DNA of 14,941 nt from a bacterium SM23_31 (GTDB taxonomy: Bacteria; SM23-31). The stretch is taken from the NCBI GenBank assembly GCA_001304035.1, contig LJUD01000025.1, forward strand, positions 1-14,941, given 5' to 3'. Positions within the stretch are counted from its first letter, which is position 1. Every line of letters starts with the position of its first letter. Under the pieces are notes generated by a model. The model saw nothing but the letters and a program-made list of their open reading frames with translations. It was not told where the DNA came from and did not search any database. Made by a program: the position numbers and the translations under genes. Below, piece by piece: positions 7,085 to 13,010 of the stretch.

Positions 7085-7894
7085 ATGAAGAGGTACAAAG
7101 CAATTTTAGTATTGGTTCTGATTTGTATTTTTGCATTCTCAGAATTTGGATTTGCTCAGGGTTGGGGCAGGGGTATGGGTATGGGAATGGGCATGGGCAG
7201 AGGTATGGGTATGGGAGCAGGTATGGGTATGGGAGCAGGTATGTTGGGCACAGGCTACCCCAATTATGGCGTTACCGGTTATAACAATGCATATGCTTAT
7301 CCATATGCAAATATTCCCAATCTAACACAGGTTCAAATCAACCGGATTAATGAAATTCAGTTGAAATTTCAGAATGAAAACATGGTTCTTATGAACAGTC
7401 TCAACCAGAAAAATCTGGAACTTCAAAATCTTATTGCGGTTCAACCTATCAATAATATTGCTATCAATGCTAAGATTGATGAAATCAATAAGATTCAAGC
7501 TGAACTTCAGAAGAAAGAGTTAGCCTATTCAAGTGAGATACAAAATGTTTACACGGACGAACAGAAAACGTTATTAAATGTGAATACTCCAGGATATTCA
7601 GGAATGTTAAATACTTACGGTGGAGACTTAGGACAAGGCATAGGATTGAGCTATGGTACTGCAGGATTAGGGTATAACGCCGGATTAGGATATGGTGCGG
7701 GCTATGGACTCGGTTTTGGACGCGGTGCCGGGTTAGGATATGGTGCCGGCTATGGACTCGGTCTTGGAGGCACTGCAGGATTAGGATATGGTGTCGGATA
7801 TGGCACTAATGTTTTAGGTGGCATGAGAATGGGAAGAGGTCCCTGCGGTCTCGGATTGGGAAGATCGGCAGGAATGTATCGCTGGTGGCGGTAA
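7085..7894 (+). CDS. Secreted Met/Gly-rich protein with Spy-like helical core
   Basis: A 269-residue exported protein. The signal peptide is about 1-24, with likely cleavage at FGFA|Q. The mature N-terminus (28-53) is a run of Gly-Met repeats (MGMGMGMGRGMGMG) able to offer many thioethers, as in copper- or silver-binding Met-rich segments. The middle (about 79-163) is a helical Spy-like hairpin: LTQVQINRINEIQLKFQ, then a long helix pair, then YTDEQKTLL. The C-terminal third holds three 16-residue tandem repeats of the form AGLGYGAGYGLGxGxx (about residues 199-246), then MRMGRGPCGLGLG with a lone Cys. It has a strong ribosome site GGAGG (7071-7075), suggesting high expression. It lies 53 bases behind the anchored Spy-like gene and is the last gene before a strong terminator, so it is the likely effector of the sigma regulon. 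Metal binding is inference. Confidence 0.7.
   Translation: MKRYKAILVLVLICIFAFSEFGFAQGWGRGMGMGMGMGRGMGMGAGMGMGAGMLGTGYPNYGVTGYNNAYAYPYANIPNLTQVQINRINEIQLKFQNENMVLMNSLNQKNLELQNLIAVQPINNIAINAKIDEINKIQAELQKKELAYSSEIQNVYTDEQKTLLNVNTPGYSGMLNTYGGDLGQGIGLSYGTAGLGYNAGLGYGAGYGLGFGRGAGLGYGAGYGLGLGGTAGLGYGVGYGTNVLGGMRMGRGPCGLGLGRSAGMYRWWR
7202..7243 (+). repeat. Tandem repeat encoding Gly-Met run
   Basis: Two perfect copies of the 18-base unit GGTATGGGTATGGGAGCA (7202-7219, 7220-7237) are followed by six bases of a third. Similar, less regular GGTATG/GGGCATG units precede them from about 7171. The unit is in frame (multiple of three), so copy-number change would lengthen or shorten the Met-rich segment without a frameshift. 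Confidence 0.85.
7679..7822 (+). repeat. 48-bp tandem repeat, three copies, encoding Gly/Tyr-rich 16-mers
   Basis: Units lie at 7679-7726, 7727-7774 and 7775-7822. The first two are nearly identical; the third diverges in its second half. A degenerate half-unit (TAGLGYN) precedes them at 7658-7678. All are in frame with the secreted protein. Confidence 0.85.
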
Positions 7895-8064
7895 GTGTAT
7901 TAAATGAATTGCACTGATTTAACCAGGATATTATGGATAAAATTTTCGCTGCGTGGTGAGTGAATAAGAAATGGAGTTCAAAGAATACTCCACTATTTAT
8001 AATAGTCCATTTTTGGTGTGTTTTCAAGGTTGTGCTTCCTGTACGGAAATCGGCGAAAATCATG

Positions 8065-8101
8065 GGGAAATTACTTTACATAAGGTAATTTCCCTTTTTT
8101 G
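8065..8101 (+). terminator. Strong rho-independent terminator
   Basis: GGGAAATTAC (8065-8074) pairs perfectly with GTAATTTCCC (8085-8094). Three further pairs (one G-T) extend the stem to about 13 around an ACAT tetraloop, and six T follow. It ends the sigma/anti-sigma/Spy-like operon about 170 bases after the last stop. Of the remaining bases between 7895 and 8166, I see only a weak unsupported 57-codon frame (7971-8144). Confidence 0.85.
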
Positions 8102-8166
8102 TTTCGATTTAACCGGTGTATTTACTGTTTTTCATAAATATTAATTATTGAACTTTAAATATTATG

Positions 8167-8195
8167 TTGTGATTTTCACATAAAATTAATATAAT
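8167..8195 (+). promoter_or_regulatory. Predicted sixA promoter with palindrome over the -35
   Basis: TTGTGA (8167-8172) and TATAAT (8190-8195) have 17-base spacing. The -35 lies inside a perfect inverted repeat TGTGA-TTT-TCACA (8168-8180). Its half-sites look like those of the CRP/FNR family, but the 3-base spacing is shorter than the CRP 6-base spacing. A bound protein here would block the -35, so repression is the likelier outcome. The regulator is not identified. Confidence 0.5.
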
Positions 8196-8275
8196 CTTTA
8201 AAAGCCTGTAGAGACAATTGATATTATGAAAAACATGAAGTAAGTTAGATTATTGTTGTCTACTATACTAAAACT

Positions 8276-8312
8276 GTGGCGCTTTAACGGTTTATTAATG
8301 GTTAGACGCCAC
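8276..8312 (+). promoter_or_regulatory. Leader hairpin upstream of sixA
   Basis: GTGGCG (8276-8281) pairs with CGCCAC (8307-8312), and after one bulged C, TTTAAC (8283-8288) pairs with GTTAGA (8301-8306, one G-T). That makes 12 pairs around a 12-base loop. Only four T follow, so it is a weak terminator at best; it may be an attenuator or an mRNA-stabilising 5' structure in the ~130-base leader. The stem ends 10 bases before the sixA ribosome site. Confidence 0.5.
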
Positions 8313-8334
8313 TTTTAAGAAAGAGGTAACAGAA

Positions 8335-8802
8335 ATGAAAGTATATTTAGTGCAGCACGCACAGGCGAAACATGAGAAAGATGACCCGGAGCGGTCGCTG
8401 TCTGAAAAGGGGCGGGCAGACATTAAAAAAGTGGCGGAGTTCATCGCAAAAAAGGGGGATATTAACGTAACCGGCATCTTACACAGCGGAAAGACCAGGG
8501 CGCGGCAGACTGCCGAAGTCCTAACGGAATATTTGAAACCTTCAAACGGTATTAGCGAGTCCGACGGGTTAAATCCGATGGACGATCCGTCAATCTGGGC
8601 GGCGCGCATTGCCGACATAACCGAAAACATTATGTTAGTCGGTCATCTGCCGCAATTGAGCAGATTGGCTGCGATTCTGCTTTGTTGGGATACGACGAAA
8701 GACGTAGTTGAATTCGAGATGGGCAGCATCATCTGCCTCTGGACGGAGAAATACAAGTCCTGGTGTATCCGGTGGATGGTTACTCCGGACATGATGCCGT
8801 AA
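8335..8802 (+). CDS. sixA: SixA-type phosphohistidine phosphatase (histidine phosphatase family)
   Basis: A 155-residue cytosolic phosphatase of the histidine phosphatase superfamily, the type that removes phosphate from phosphohistidine on Hpt or PTS proteins. The catalytic nucleophile is H8 in YLVQHAQAK, where the usual RHG is QHA. The second phosphate-binding block is SGKTRARQTAEVL (R55 conserved), and the second His is H104 in LVGHLPQLSRLA. DPERSLSEKG (17-26) is the standard SixA signature. Glutamine instead of arginine before the nucleophile is, from memory, common in SixA-like proteins, so activity is plausible. The ribosome site AGAGG is at 8322-8326. It is a single-gene unit with its own promoter, and its GC appears higher than the flanking intergenic DNA. 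The actual protein substrate cannot be read from the sequence. Confidence 0.88.
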   Translation: MKVYLVQHAQAKHEKDDPERSLSEKGRADIKKVAEFIAKKGDINVTGILHSGKTRARQTAEVLTEYLKPSNGISESDGLNPMDDPSIWAARIADITENIMLVGHLPQLSRLAAILLCWDTTKDVVEFEMGSIICLWTEKYKSWCIRWMVTPDMMP

Positions 8803-8921
8803 ATATGGTATTTTTGTCTGGCGTTCTAAGTATTTTTTTTAGCCTGAATAATTCATAAAAATTCTTTATATTTTAGATAAATTATTGATGCCACATCAAG
8901 CATTTGAAGTACCTTCTTGGC

Positions 8922-8942
8922 TAATCCCGTTTAGCGGGATTA
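8922..8942. repeat. Short perfect inverted repeat
   Basis: TAATCCCG and CGGGATTA (8 pairs) flank a TTTAG loop. No T run follows on either strand, so it is not a normal terminator. It lies in the 302-base gap after sixA; apart from this and the paired repeat at 8990-9055 I see nothing in that gap. Confidence 0.6.
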
Positions 8943-8989
8943 AAATGTTGTATTGATTTTAATAATATGCTGTTGAATTTCACCCTAGC

Positions 8990-9055
8990 TGTCATTCCCA
9001 CGAAAGTGGGAATCCAGTTGAATTTTTATGGATTCCCGTTTTCACGGGAATGACA
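8990..9055. repeat. Paired dRS3-like inverted repeat element
   Basis: Two 27-base arms (8990-9016 and 9029-9055) stand in inverted orientation around a 12-base spacer. Each arm contains the pattern ATTCCC-N8-GGGAAT (8994-9013; 9032-9051), the same pattern as the Neisseria dRS3 repeat, and each folds as its own small hairpin. The arms differ in bases that keep the inner stems paired (CAC/GTG in one, CGT/ACG in the other). This looks like a REP-doublet (REPIN/BIME-like) unit scattered in the genome rather than a terminator. Confidence 0.8.
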
Positions 9056-9134
9056 TTGTTTTCAGTTTATATTTCTAATTTTTCATTACTTACAAATCGA
9101 ATTTATGAATAGTTCAGGTCAGAGAGATTGCCGC

Positions 9135-9189
9135 GTGTCAATCCCTTCCGCCGGAGGCCATGCCGGAGGCAGGCAGGCGGATCAGACAC
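9135..9189. repeat. GC-rich intergenic repeat, left copy
   Basis: A strikingly GC-rich segment in AT-rich surroundings, bounded by GTGTC (9135-9139) and GACAC (9185-9189). Inside are two direct CCGGAGGC copies (9151-9158, 9163-9170) and an AGGC triplet run. The 24 bases at 9157-9180 recur, inverted and with one extra T, at 12886-12910. It can be read through as codons, but the low-complexity product does not resemble a protein segment. Confidence 0.75.
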
Positions 9190-9212
9190 TAACTGAGAAC
9201 GAGAATAGCTGC

Positions 9213-9539
9213 ATGAGTTACTTATACTGGATTACCGTGTTGGGAGTAGGTATATTTTTAGCACTTACTTACGGTCTATTTTTTATATTTTTTTGTTATG
9301 GTGCAGGTTTTCTGGTAACTGCGGTTCTTCTTAAGTATCATAGAGTACCCCCGGGATTACATTGGGGATACTCGCCGCTTGGACAGGTCATAAAAGGGAT
9401 CGGCTGGATATACTTGTCGATTTATATATACATAGCCTACCCCGACCTTTTATGGTCTTATATTCTCCTACTATTTCCATTTATCATCATCGGTGGTTTG
9501 GTCGGGCATAGAGGGCGAAAAAAAAGAGGCAATATTTAA
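9213..9539 (+). CDS. Small hypothetical membrane protein
   Basis: A 108-residue protein I do not recognise. Hydrophobic segments at about 5-39 (long enough for two helices, with VTAVLLKYHR at the exit), 62-77 and 80-97 suggest three or four membrane spans. The end HRGRKKRGNI is strongly positive and so probably cytoplasmic. The frame is open further up to an ATG at 9105, but that extension runs through the GC-rich repeat and encodes low-complexity sequence, so I place the start at ATG 9213. The ribosome site there is weak. It directly precedes the AT-rich restriction-modification block, but its base composition looks closer to the chromosome. Confidence 0.55.
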   Translation: MSYLYWITVLGVGIFLALTYGLFFIFFCYGAGFLVTAVLLKYHRVPPGLHWGYSPLGQVIKGIGWIYLSIYIYIAYPDLLWSYILLLFPFIIIGGLVGHRGRKKRGNI

Positions 9540-9558
9540 TTTAAATAATTGGTATAAT

Positions 9559-9714
9559 TTAACTGATATTCCCAATATCAATTTGTTCTGCTGTACCCCG
9601 TCCATTGTAGAAATGTACCACTCCGTAGTAATAAATTCCTTGCTTATCAATGACAAAATATATATCTTTAAATATTATGTAGAAACTATAGAATTGCTTG
9701 TTATGCGCTTTAAA
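9559..9714 (-). pseudogene. Possible protein-coding remnant (C-terminal fragment)
   Basis: On the minus strand a 51-codon stop-to-stop frame has a protein-like composition (YFVIDKQGIYYYGVVHFYNG, then GTAEQIDIGNIS and stop) but no ATG start. It could be the worn end of a gene cut off when the restriction-modification island arrived. It is not recognised and may be chance. The rest of 9540-9792 is AT-rich with no clear promoter. Confidence 0.25.
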
Positions 9715-9792
9715 TTAATTGAATAAAATTGGAAATATTATTTATATTGTAATTCAAACAACTTTACCTGTCATATTATAAAGATTAAAATT

Positions 9793-10806
9793 ATGGCAAC
9801 TGGACGAACAGTAAGTGCAAGTTTTTTAACTGAATTAGATGAGAGAGTAATAGAATTATGCAATATTATCTCTCAAGAAATACAAAATAATATTCCAAAT
9901 AAATTACAAAAAGATTTTGAAAAGGAATATGGTAAAATTAGCAAAACACGAGACGGTGGACTTGGTTTAGGCGGCGGTAAATTACAAAGAGATGCGTTGT
10001 GTACACGCGGACAACAGGGTAAAGCTCCATATTCAAATAGAAACTTACGTTGGCATCCACTTGTCGTTGCAGCTCAACCAATTAATTTTGCAAAGACAAT
10101 TGAACAAATTGAAATTGAAGGTGATGATGATGAACAAATATTGGTTTTTTCTGTTAAAGTAAATAATACTATAAAAAAATATCCTTCTGATAAAACTTAT
10201 GAATTACCAAAAAGATACGTTGCTCTTCCTGAACATTGGATACCCCATATTTCTATATTAAGACATTGGAATGATACATTATGGACACAAAATTCTTGTA
10301 TAATTCCAGCTTTAGAATCCTGTGATTGGCATCATGCTGTTGAAACTTATTCGATTCTTGGAATAGCAATTGCTGTTGAACATTATCAAGTAGACTTCGA
10401 TAAAATCTACCCCAATATAATTGATATATTAATGAAACAAAAAATTAATAAAGAAATAAGCTTACCTTCAAAGTTATTTCCAAGAAAAAAAGAACAAATT
10501 ACAAATTGTCCTGTATGTAGATTACCATTATCTGATGAACTGAGCCGCTTTAAGAAGAAAGAGAGAATTATTACTTGGCAACCAGATTGGCGTCCATCAA
10601 AAAAGAAAGAAGGTGACGATGGTAGTAATCAAATTTTGCATGTAACTCCTTTAATTGAAACAGAAATAAAACATAAACCTGATATTGTTAGATATGGACA
10701 CCGCTGGTGCAATGTTGCCATGACAGATCACTCATTAGATGAAACACTAGATTTTATGGAATTTATTGTTAAAGCACATGATAGGTGTAAATATGAGAAC
10801 AAATAG
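9793..10806 (+). CDS. Putative restriction endonuclease, HNH-like
   Basis: A 337-residue protein taken as the nuclease of a restriction-modification system because it directly precedes and overlaps a DNA methyltransferase gene. The C-terminal part looks like a zinc-stabilised HNH (beta-beta-alpha-metal) site: C239-x2-C242 (NCPVC), then H283 (ILHVTPL, like the DHIxPL of HNH enzymes), then H303-x2-C306-N307 (GHRWCNVA) and H313 (TDHS). The N-terminal half (1-230) is not recognised; GRTVSAS at 4-10 and a Gly-rich loop at 55-62 stand out. No PD-(D/E)xK site is convincing. It is AT-rich like the methyltransferase and unlike the flanking genes. No Shine-Dalgarno is seen before 9793. Assignment as a restriction enzyme rests on motifs plus context. 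Confidence 0.68.
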   Translation: MATGRTVSASFLTELDERVIELCNIISQEIQNNIPNKLQKDFEKEYGKISKTRDGGLGLGGGKLQRDALCTRGQQGKAPYSNRNLRWHPLVVAAQPINFAKTIEQIEIEGDDDEQILVFSVKVNNTIKKYPSDKTYELPKRYVALPEHWIPHISILRHWNDTLWTQNSCIIPALESCDWHHAVETYSILGIAIAVEHYQVDFDKIYPNIIDILMKQKINKEISLPSKLFPRKKEQITNCPVCRLPLSDELSRFKKKERIITWQPDWRPSKKKEGDDGSNQILHVTPLIETEIKHKPDIVRYGHRWCNVAMTDHSLDETLDFMEFIVKAHDRCKYENK

Positions 10807-12844
10807 TCAAACATTTGATTTATTTCAATCTGCAGAATTAAACAAACCTAAAAAATTAATATATAAAAAAGATTTAACACCGATAAACAATCTTAAAATT
10901 GTTTTTAGAGATATTCGTGATTATTTCGCTGGAAATGTTACTGGAATATCTCGTGATGAAAAAATAGCGCAAAATATTATGCGTATTTTGTTTTGTAAAA
11001 TTTATGATGAAAAAAACAAATCTGAAAAGGAACTTACTGATATTTCAAATCGTCCGAATGAATCTTTAAATGACTTCGTTAAAAGAGTTAAAAATATTTT
11101 TGATCGTACAAAATCGAATTATTCTGATATCTTTGATATTGAAGAAGAAATTGAAATTCAACCACAAGATTTGTCTTATATTATTTCTAAGTTAGAGAAT
11201 TATTCGTTAATTACCGCCAACCGTGATATAATTGCAGATGCTTTTGAAGAACTGATAGGAATATCTTTCCGAGGTGGTGAAGGACAATTTTTTACACCTC
11301 GTAATGTCGTGCAAATGATGATTGAAATTCTTCAACCACAATCGAATGAAAGAATTATTGATCCCTCTTGTGGAAGTGGCGGTTTTCTTGCTCATATTTT
11401 GCAATATTTAATTATTAATAGATCTTATAACTATTTTATTACAGGTATTGACAAAGATTTATTCTTATCAAAATTATCAAAAATATATTTAAAATTACTC
11501 GGCGAGACTGATTATCATATTTTCTGTGAAAATAGTTTGGAACATCCCGAAAAATGGGACAAGGAAACCAAAAAACATATTGAACTTAATAGTTTTGATT
11601 TAATACTTACTAATCCTCCTTTCGGTGCTAAAATTCCTGTTATAGGACACAATATTTTAAAACAATATGAATTAGGGCATTATTGGAACAACAATGATGA
11701 AAAATGGATATTGAATAATAAATTAAGAGACAAACAACCTCCTCAAATTTTATTTATTGAAAGAGTTATACAATTACTTAAAGAAGGTGGTCGAGCAGGA
11801 ATTGTCTTACCTGAAGGAATTTTTGGAAACCCATCAGATAGATATATTTGGGAATATATCAGAAAATATGCATCTATTATCAGTATTGTTAGTTTATCAC
11901 AAGAAACTTTTCAACCAAGCACACATACCAAGACAAGTGTTGTCTTTTTAGAAAAAAAGAAAATGAGCCGTAAAGTAATATTTATGGCAATAGCAAATGC
12001 TGTTGGGCACGACAAAAATGGGAAAGAAATTTATAAAATCAAAAAAGATGGCTATCATATTCTTGATAAAAATAATATAAAGATTTTAGATGATGATACT
12101 CCTGCAATTGCTCAAAATTTTAAAAATTTTTTAAATAACGAAATTGAAAAAGAAAACCATCTTGGTTTTTTAATCGAAACTAAAAATTTAAAAGACAATA
12201 TTTTCATACCTGAATTCTATAATCCTGAAATTGAACAACAATTACTAGAACTTAAAAAAAGTGAGAAATACCATATAACTACTATTGGTGAGCTTATCAA
12301 AAAAGGTGTTTTGGGAATAAGACGTGGAAATGAAATAGGTTCACGCCATTATGGCACTGGTAATATCCCATTTATAAGAACAACTGATATTGTAAATTGG
12401 GAAATTAAAATTAATCCAGTAAAAGCTGTTTCAAAAGAGATTTATGACAAATATAAAATATTACAAGACGTAAAAGAAAATGATATTTTATTTGTTAATG
12501 ATGGGACTTTCTTAATAGGTAGGTCAGCAATTGTAACAAATTTAGATGTAAAATGTGTGATTCAAAGTCATTTACGTAAAATACGAGTTTTGAAAAAAAA
12601 CGAGTTAAATCCATTTTATTTATTTTACATACTAAACTCAAATATTGTTCAAAAACAAATTGAAATAAAAACGTTTGTCCAAGCAACTTTGTCAACACTC
12701 GGAAATAGAATTAATGAACTAATTTTACCAATTCATAATAATGAAAAAGAAATAGAAAAAATCACAAACGAAGTTAAATTAATAATTGAAGAAAAAACAT
12801 TATTACGTGAAAGAAGTATTAAATTGATTGAGAAAAGCGTATAG
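10793..12844 (+). CDS. Fused type I-like DNA adenine methyltransferase with specificity (HsdM-HsdS) domain
   Basis: A 683-residue N6-adenine DNA methyltransferase carrying its own target-recognition domain. An HsdM-type helical N-terminus (about 28-150) is followed by EGQFFTPRNVV (163-173), SAM motif I DPSCGSGGF (190-198) and catalytic motif IV NPPF (274-277). The C-terminal part from about 490 is a single HsdS-like target-recognition domain (IPFIRTTDI at 525-533; SHLRKIRVL near 592) ending in a helix (about 650-682) of the kind that mediates dimerisation. One recognition domain per chain implies a dimer reading a symmetric split site. The frame also has ATGs at 10766 and 10778, but 10793 has AGGTG at 10783-10787 and gives a 14-base overlap with the nuclease gene. 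There is no separate hsdR or hsdS nearby, so this is type II with type I-like parts (compare type IIH). Confidence 0.88.
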   Translation: MRTNSQTFDLFQSAELNKPKKLIYKKDLTPINNLKIVFRDIRDYFAGNVTGISRDEKIAQNIMRILFCKIYDEKNKSEKELTDISNRPNESLNDFVKRVKNIFDRTKSNYSDIFDIEEEIEIQPQDLSYIISKLENYSLITANRDIIADAFEELIGISFRGGEGQFFTPRNVVQMMIEILQPQSNERIIDPSCGSGGFLAHILQYLIINRSYNYFITGIDKDLFLSKLSKIYLKLLGETDYHIFCENSLEHPEKWDKETKKHIELNSFDLILTNPPFGAKIPVIGHNILKQYELGHYWNNNDEKWILNNKLRDKQPPQILFIERVIQLLKEGGRAGIVLPEGIFGNPSDRYIWEYIRKYASIISIVSLSQETFQPSTHTKTSVVFLEKKKMSRKVIFMAIANAVGHDKNGKEIYKIKKDGYHILDKNNIKILDDDTPAIAQNFKNFLNNEIEKENHLGFLIETKNLKDNIFIPEFYNPEIEQQLLELKKSEKYHITTIGELIKKGVLGIRRGNEIGSRHYGTGNIPFIRTTDIVNWEIKINPVKAVSKEIYDKYKILQDVKENDILFVNDGTFLIGRSAIVTNLDVKCVIQSHLRKIRVLKKNELNPFYLFYILNSNIVQKQIEIKTFVQATLSTLGNRINELILPIHNNEKEIEKITNEVKLIIEEKTLLRERSIKLIEKSV

Positions 12845-12870
12845 ATTATCTCATTAAATTGCGCATAATA

Positions 12871-12885
12871 TCGGTTTGCAACCGA
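12871..12885. repeat. Short inverted repeat next to the GC-rich repeat
   Basis: TCGGTT-TGC-AACCGA, six perfect pairs, directly abuts the GC-rich repeat copy that starts at 12886. It lacks a T run. It may be part of the same element or the weak 3' end of the methyltransferase transcript. Confidence 0.5.
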
Positions 12886-12910
12886 CCGCCTTGCCTGCCT
12901 CCGGCATGGC
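12886..12910. repeat. GC-rich intergenic repeat, right (inverted) copy
   Basis: These 25 bases are the reverse complement of 9157-9180 with one inserted T. The two copies bracket the small membrane-protein gene, the remnant and the whole restriction-modification pair, in opposite orientations. Confidence 0.75.
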
Positions 12911-12939
12911 TTGTTTACTATTGTCCTTTTTACAGGTAA

Positions 12940-12962
12940 TCCCCCCGCAGTATGCAGGGGGA
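12940..12962. repeat. GC-rich hairpin upstream of the 602-residue protein gene
   Basis: TCCCCC and GGGGGA plus an inner GCA/TGC (one C-A mismatch) form about nine pairs around GTA. No T run follows. It could sit in the 5' leader of the gene at 13011 or be another dispersed repeat; a similar CAATCCCCCC string occurs at 14876-14885. Confidence 0.5.
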
Positions 12963-13010
12963 CAAAATGATACAATTTAATGGCCTGAGTAATGATAAGT
13001 AGGAAGAAAG

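Noticed and set aside
7131..7325. An overlapping frame in the Gly-Met repeat region giving Val-Trp-Glu repeats
   Set aside because: It is the out-of-frame reading of the tandem repeat inside the secreted protein gene, with no start signal of its own.
7160..7830. CRISPR-like array from regular repeats
   Set aside because: The repeats are contiguous, in frame and coding, with no unique spacers.
7971..8144. A 57-codon + strand frame containing Cys-x3-Cys-x2-Cys, spelled like a radical SAM motif
   Set aside because: It has no ribosome site, is short, and runs straight through the strong terminator at 8065-8101; the cysteine spacing is most likely chance.
8335..8802. Suspicion that the phosphatase is inactive because RHG is replaced by QHA
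   Set aside because: The nucleophilic His, R55 and second His are all present, and Gln at this position is, from memory, common in SixA-like proteins.
9105..9212. N-terminal extension of the small membrane protein to the ATG at 9105
   Set aside because: The extension is translated GC-rich repeat DNA and low-complexity sequence; the hydrophobic protein begins naturally at 9213.
9493..9726. A 77-codon + strand frame overlapping the membrane protein end
   Set aside because: It starts inside another gene without a ribosome site, has an atypical composition, and lies opposite the more protein-like minus-strand remnant.
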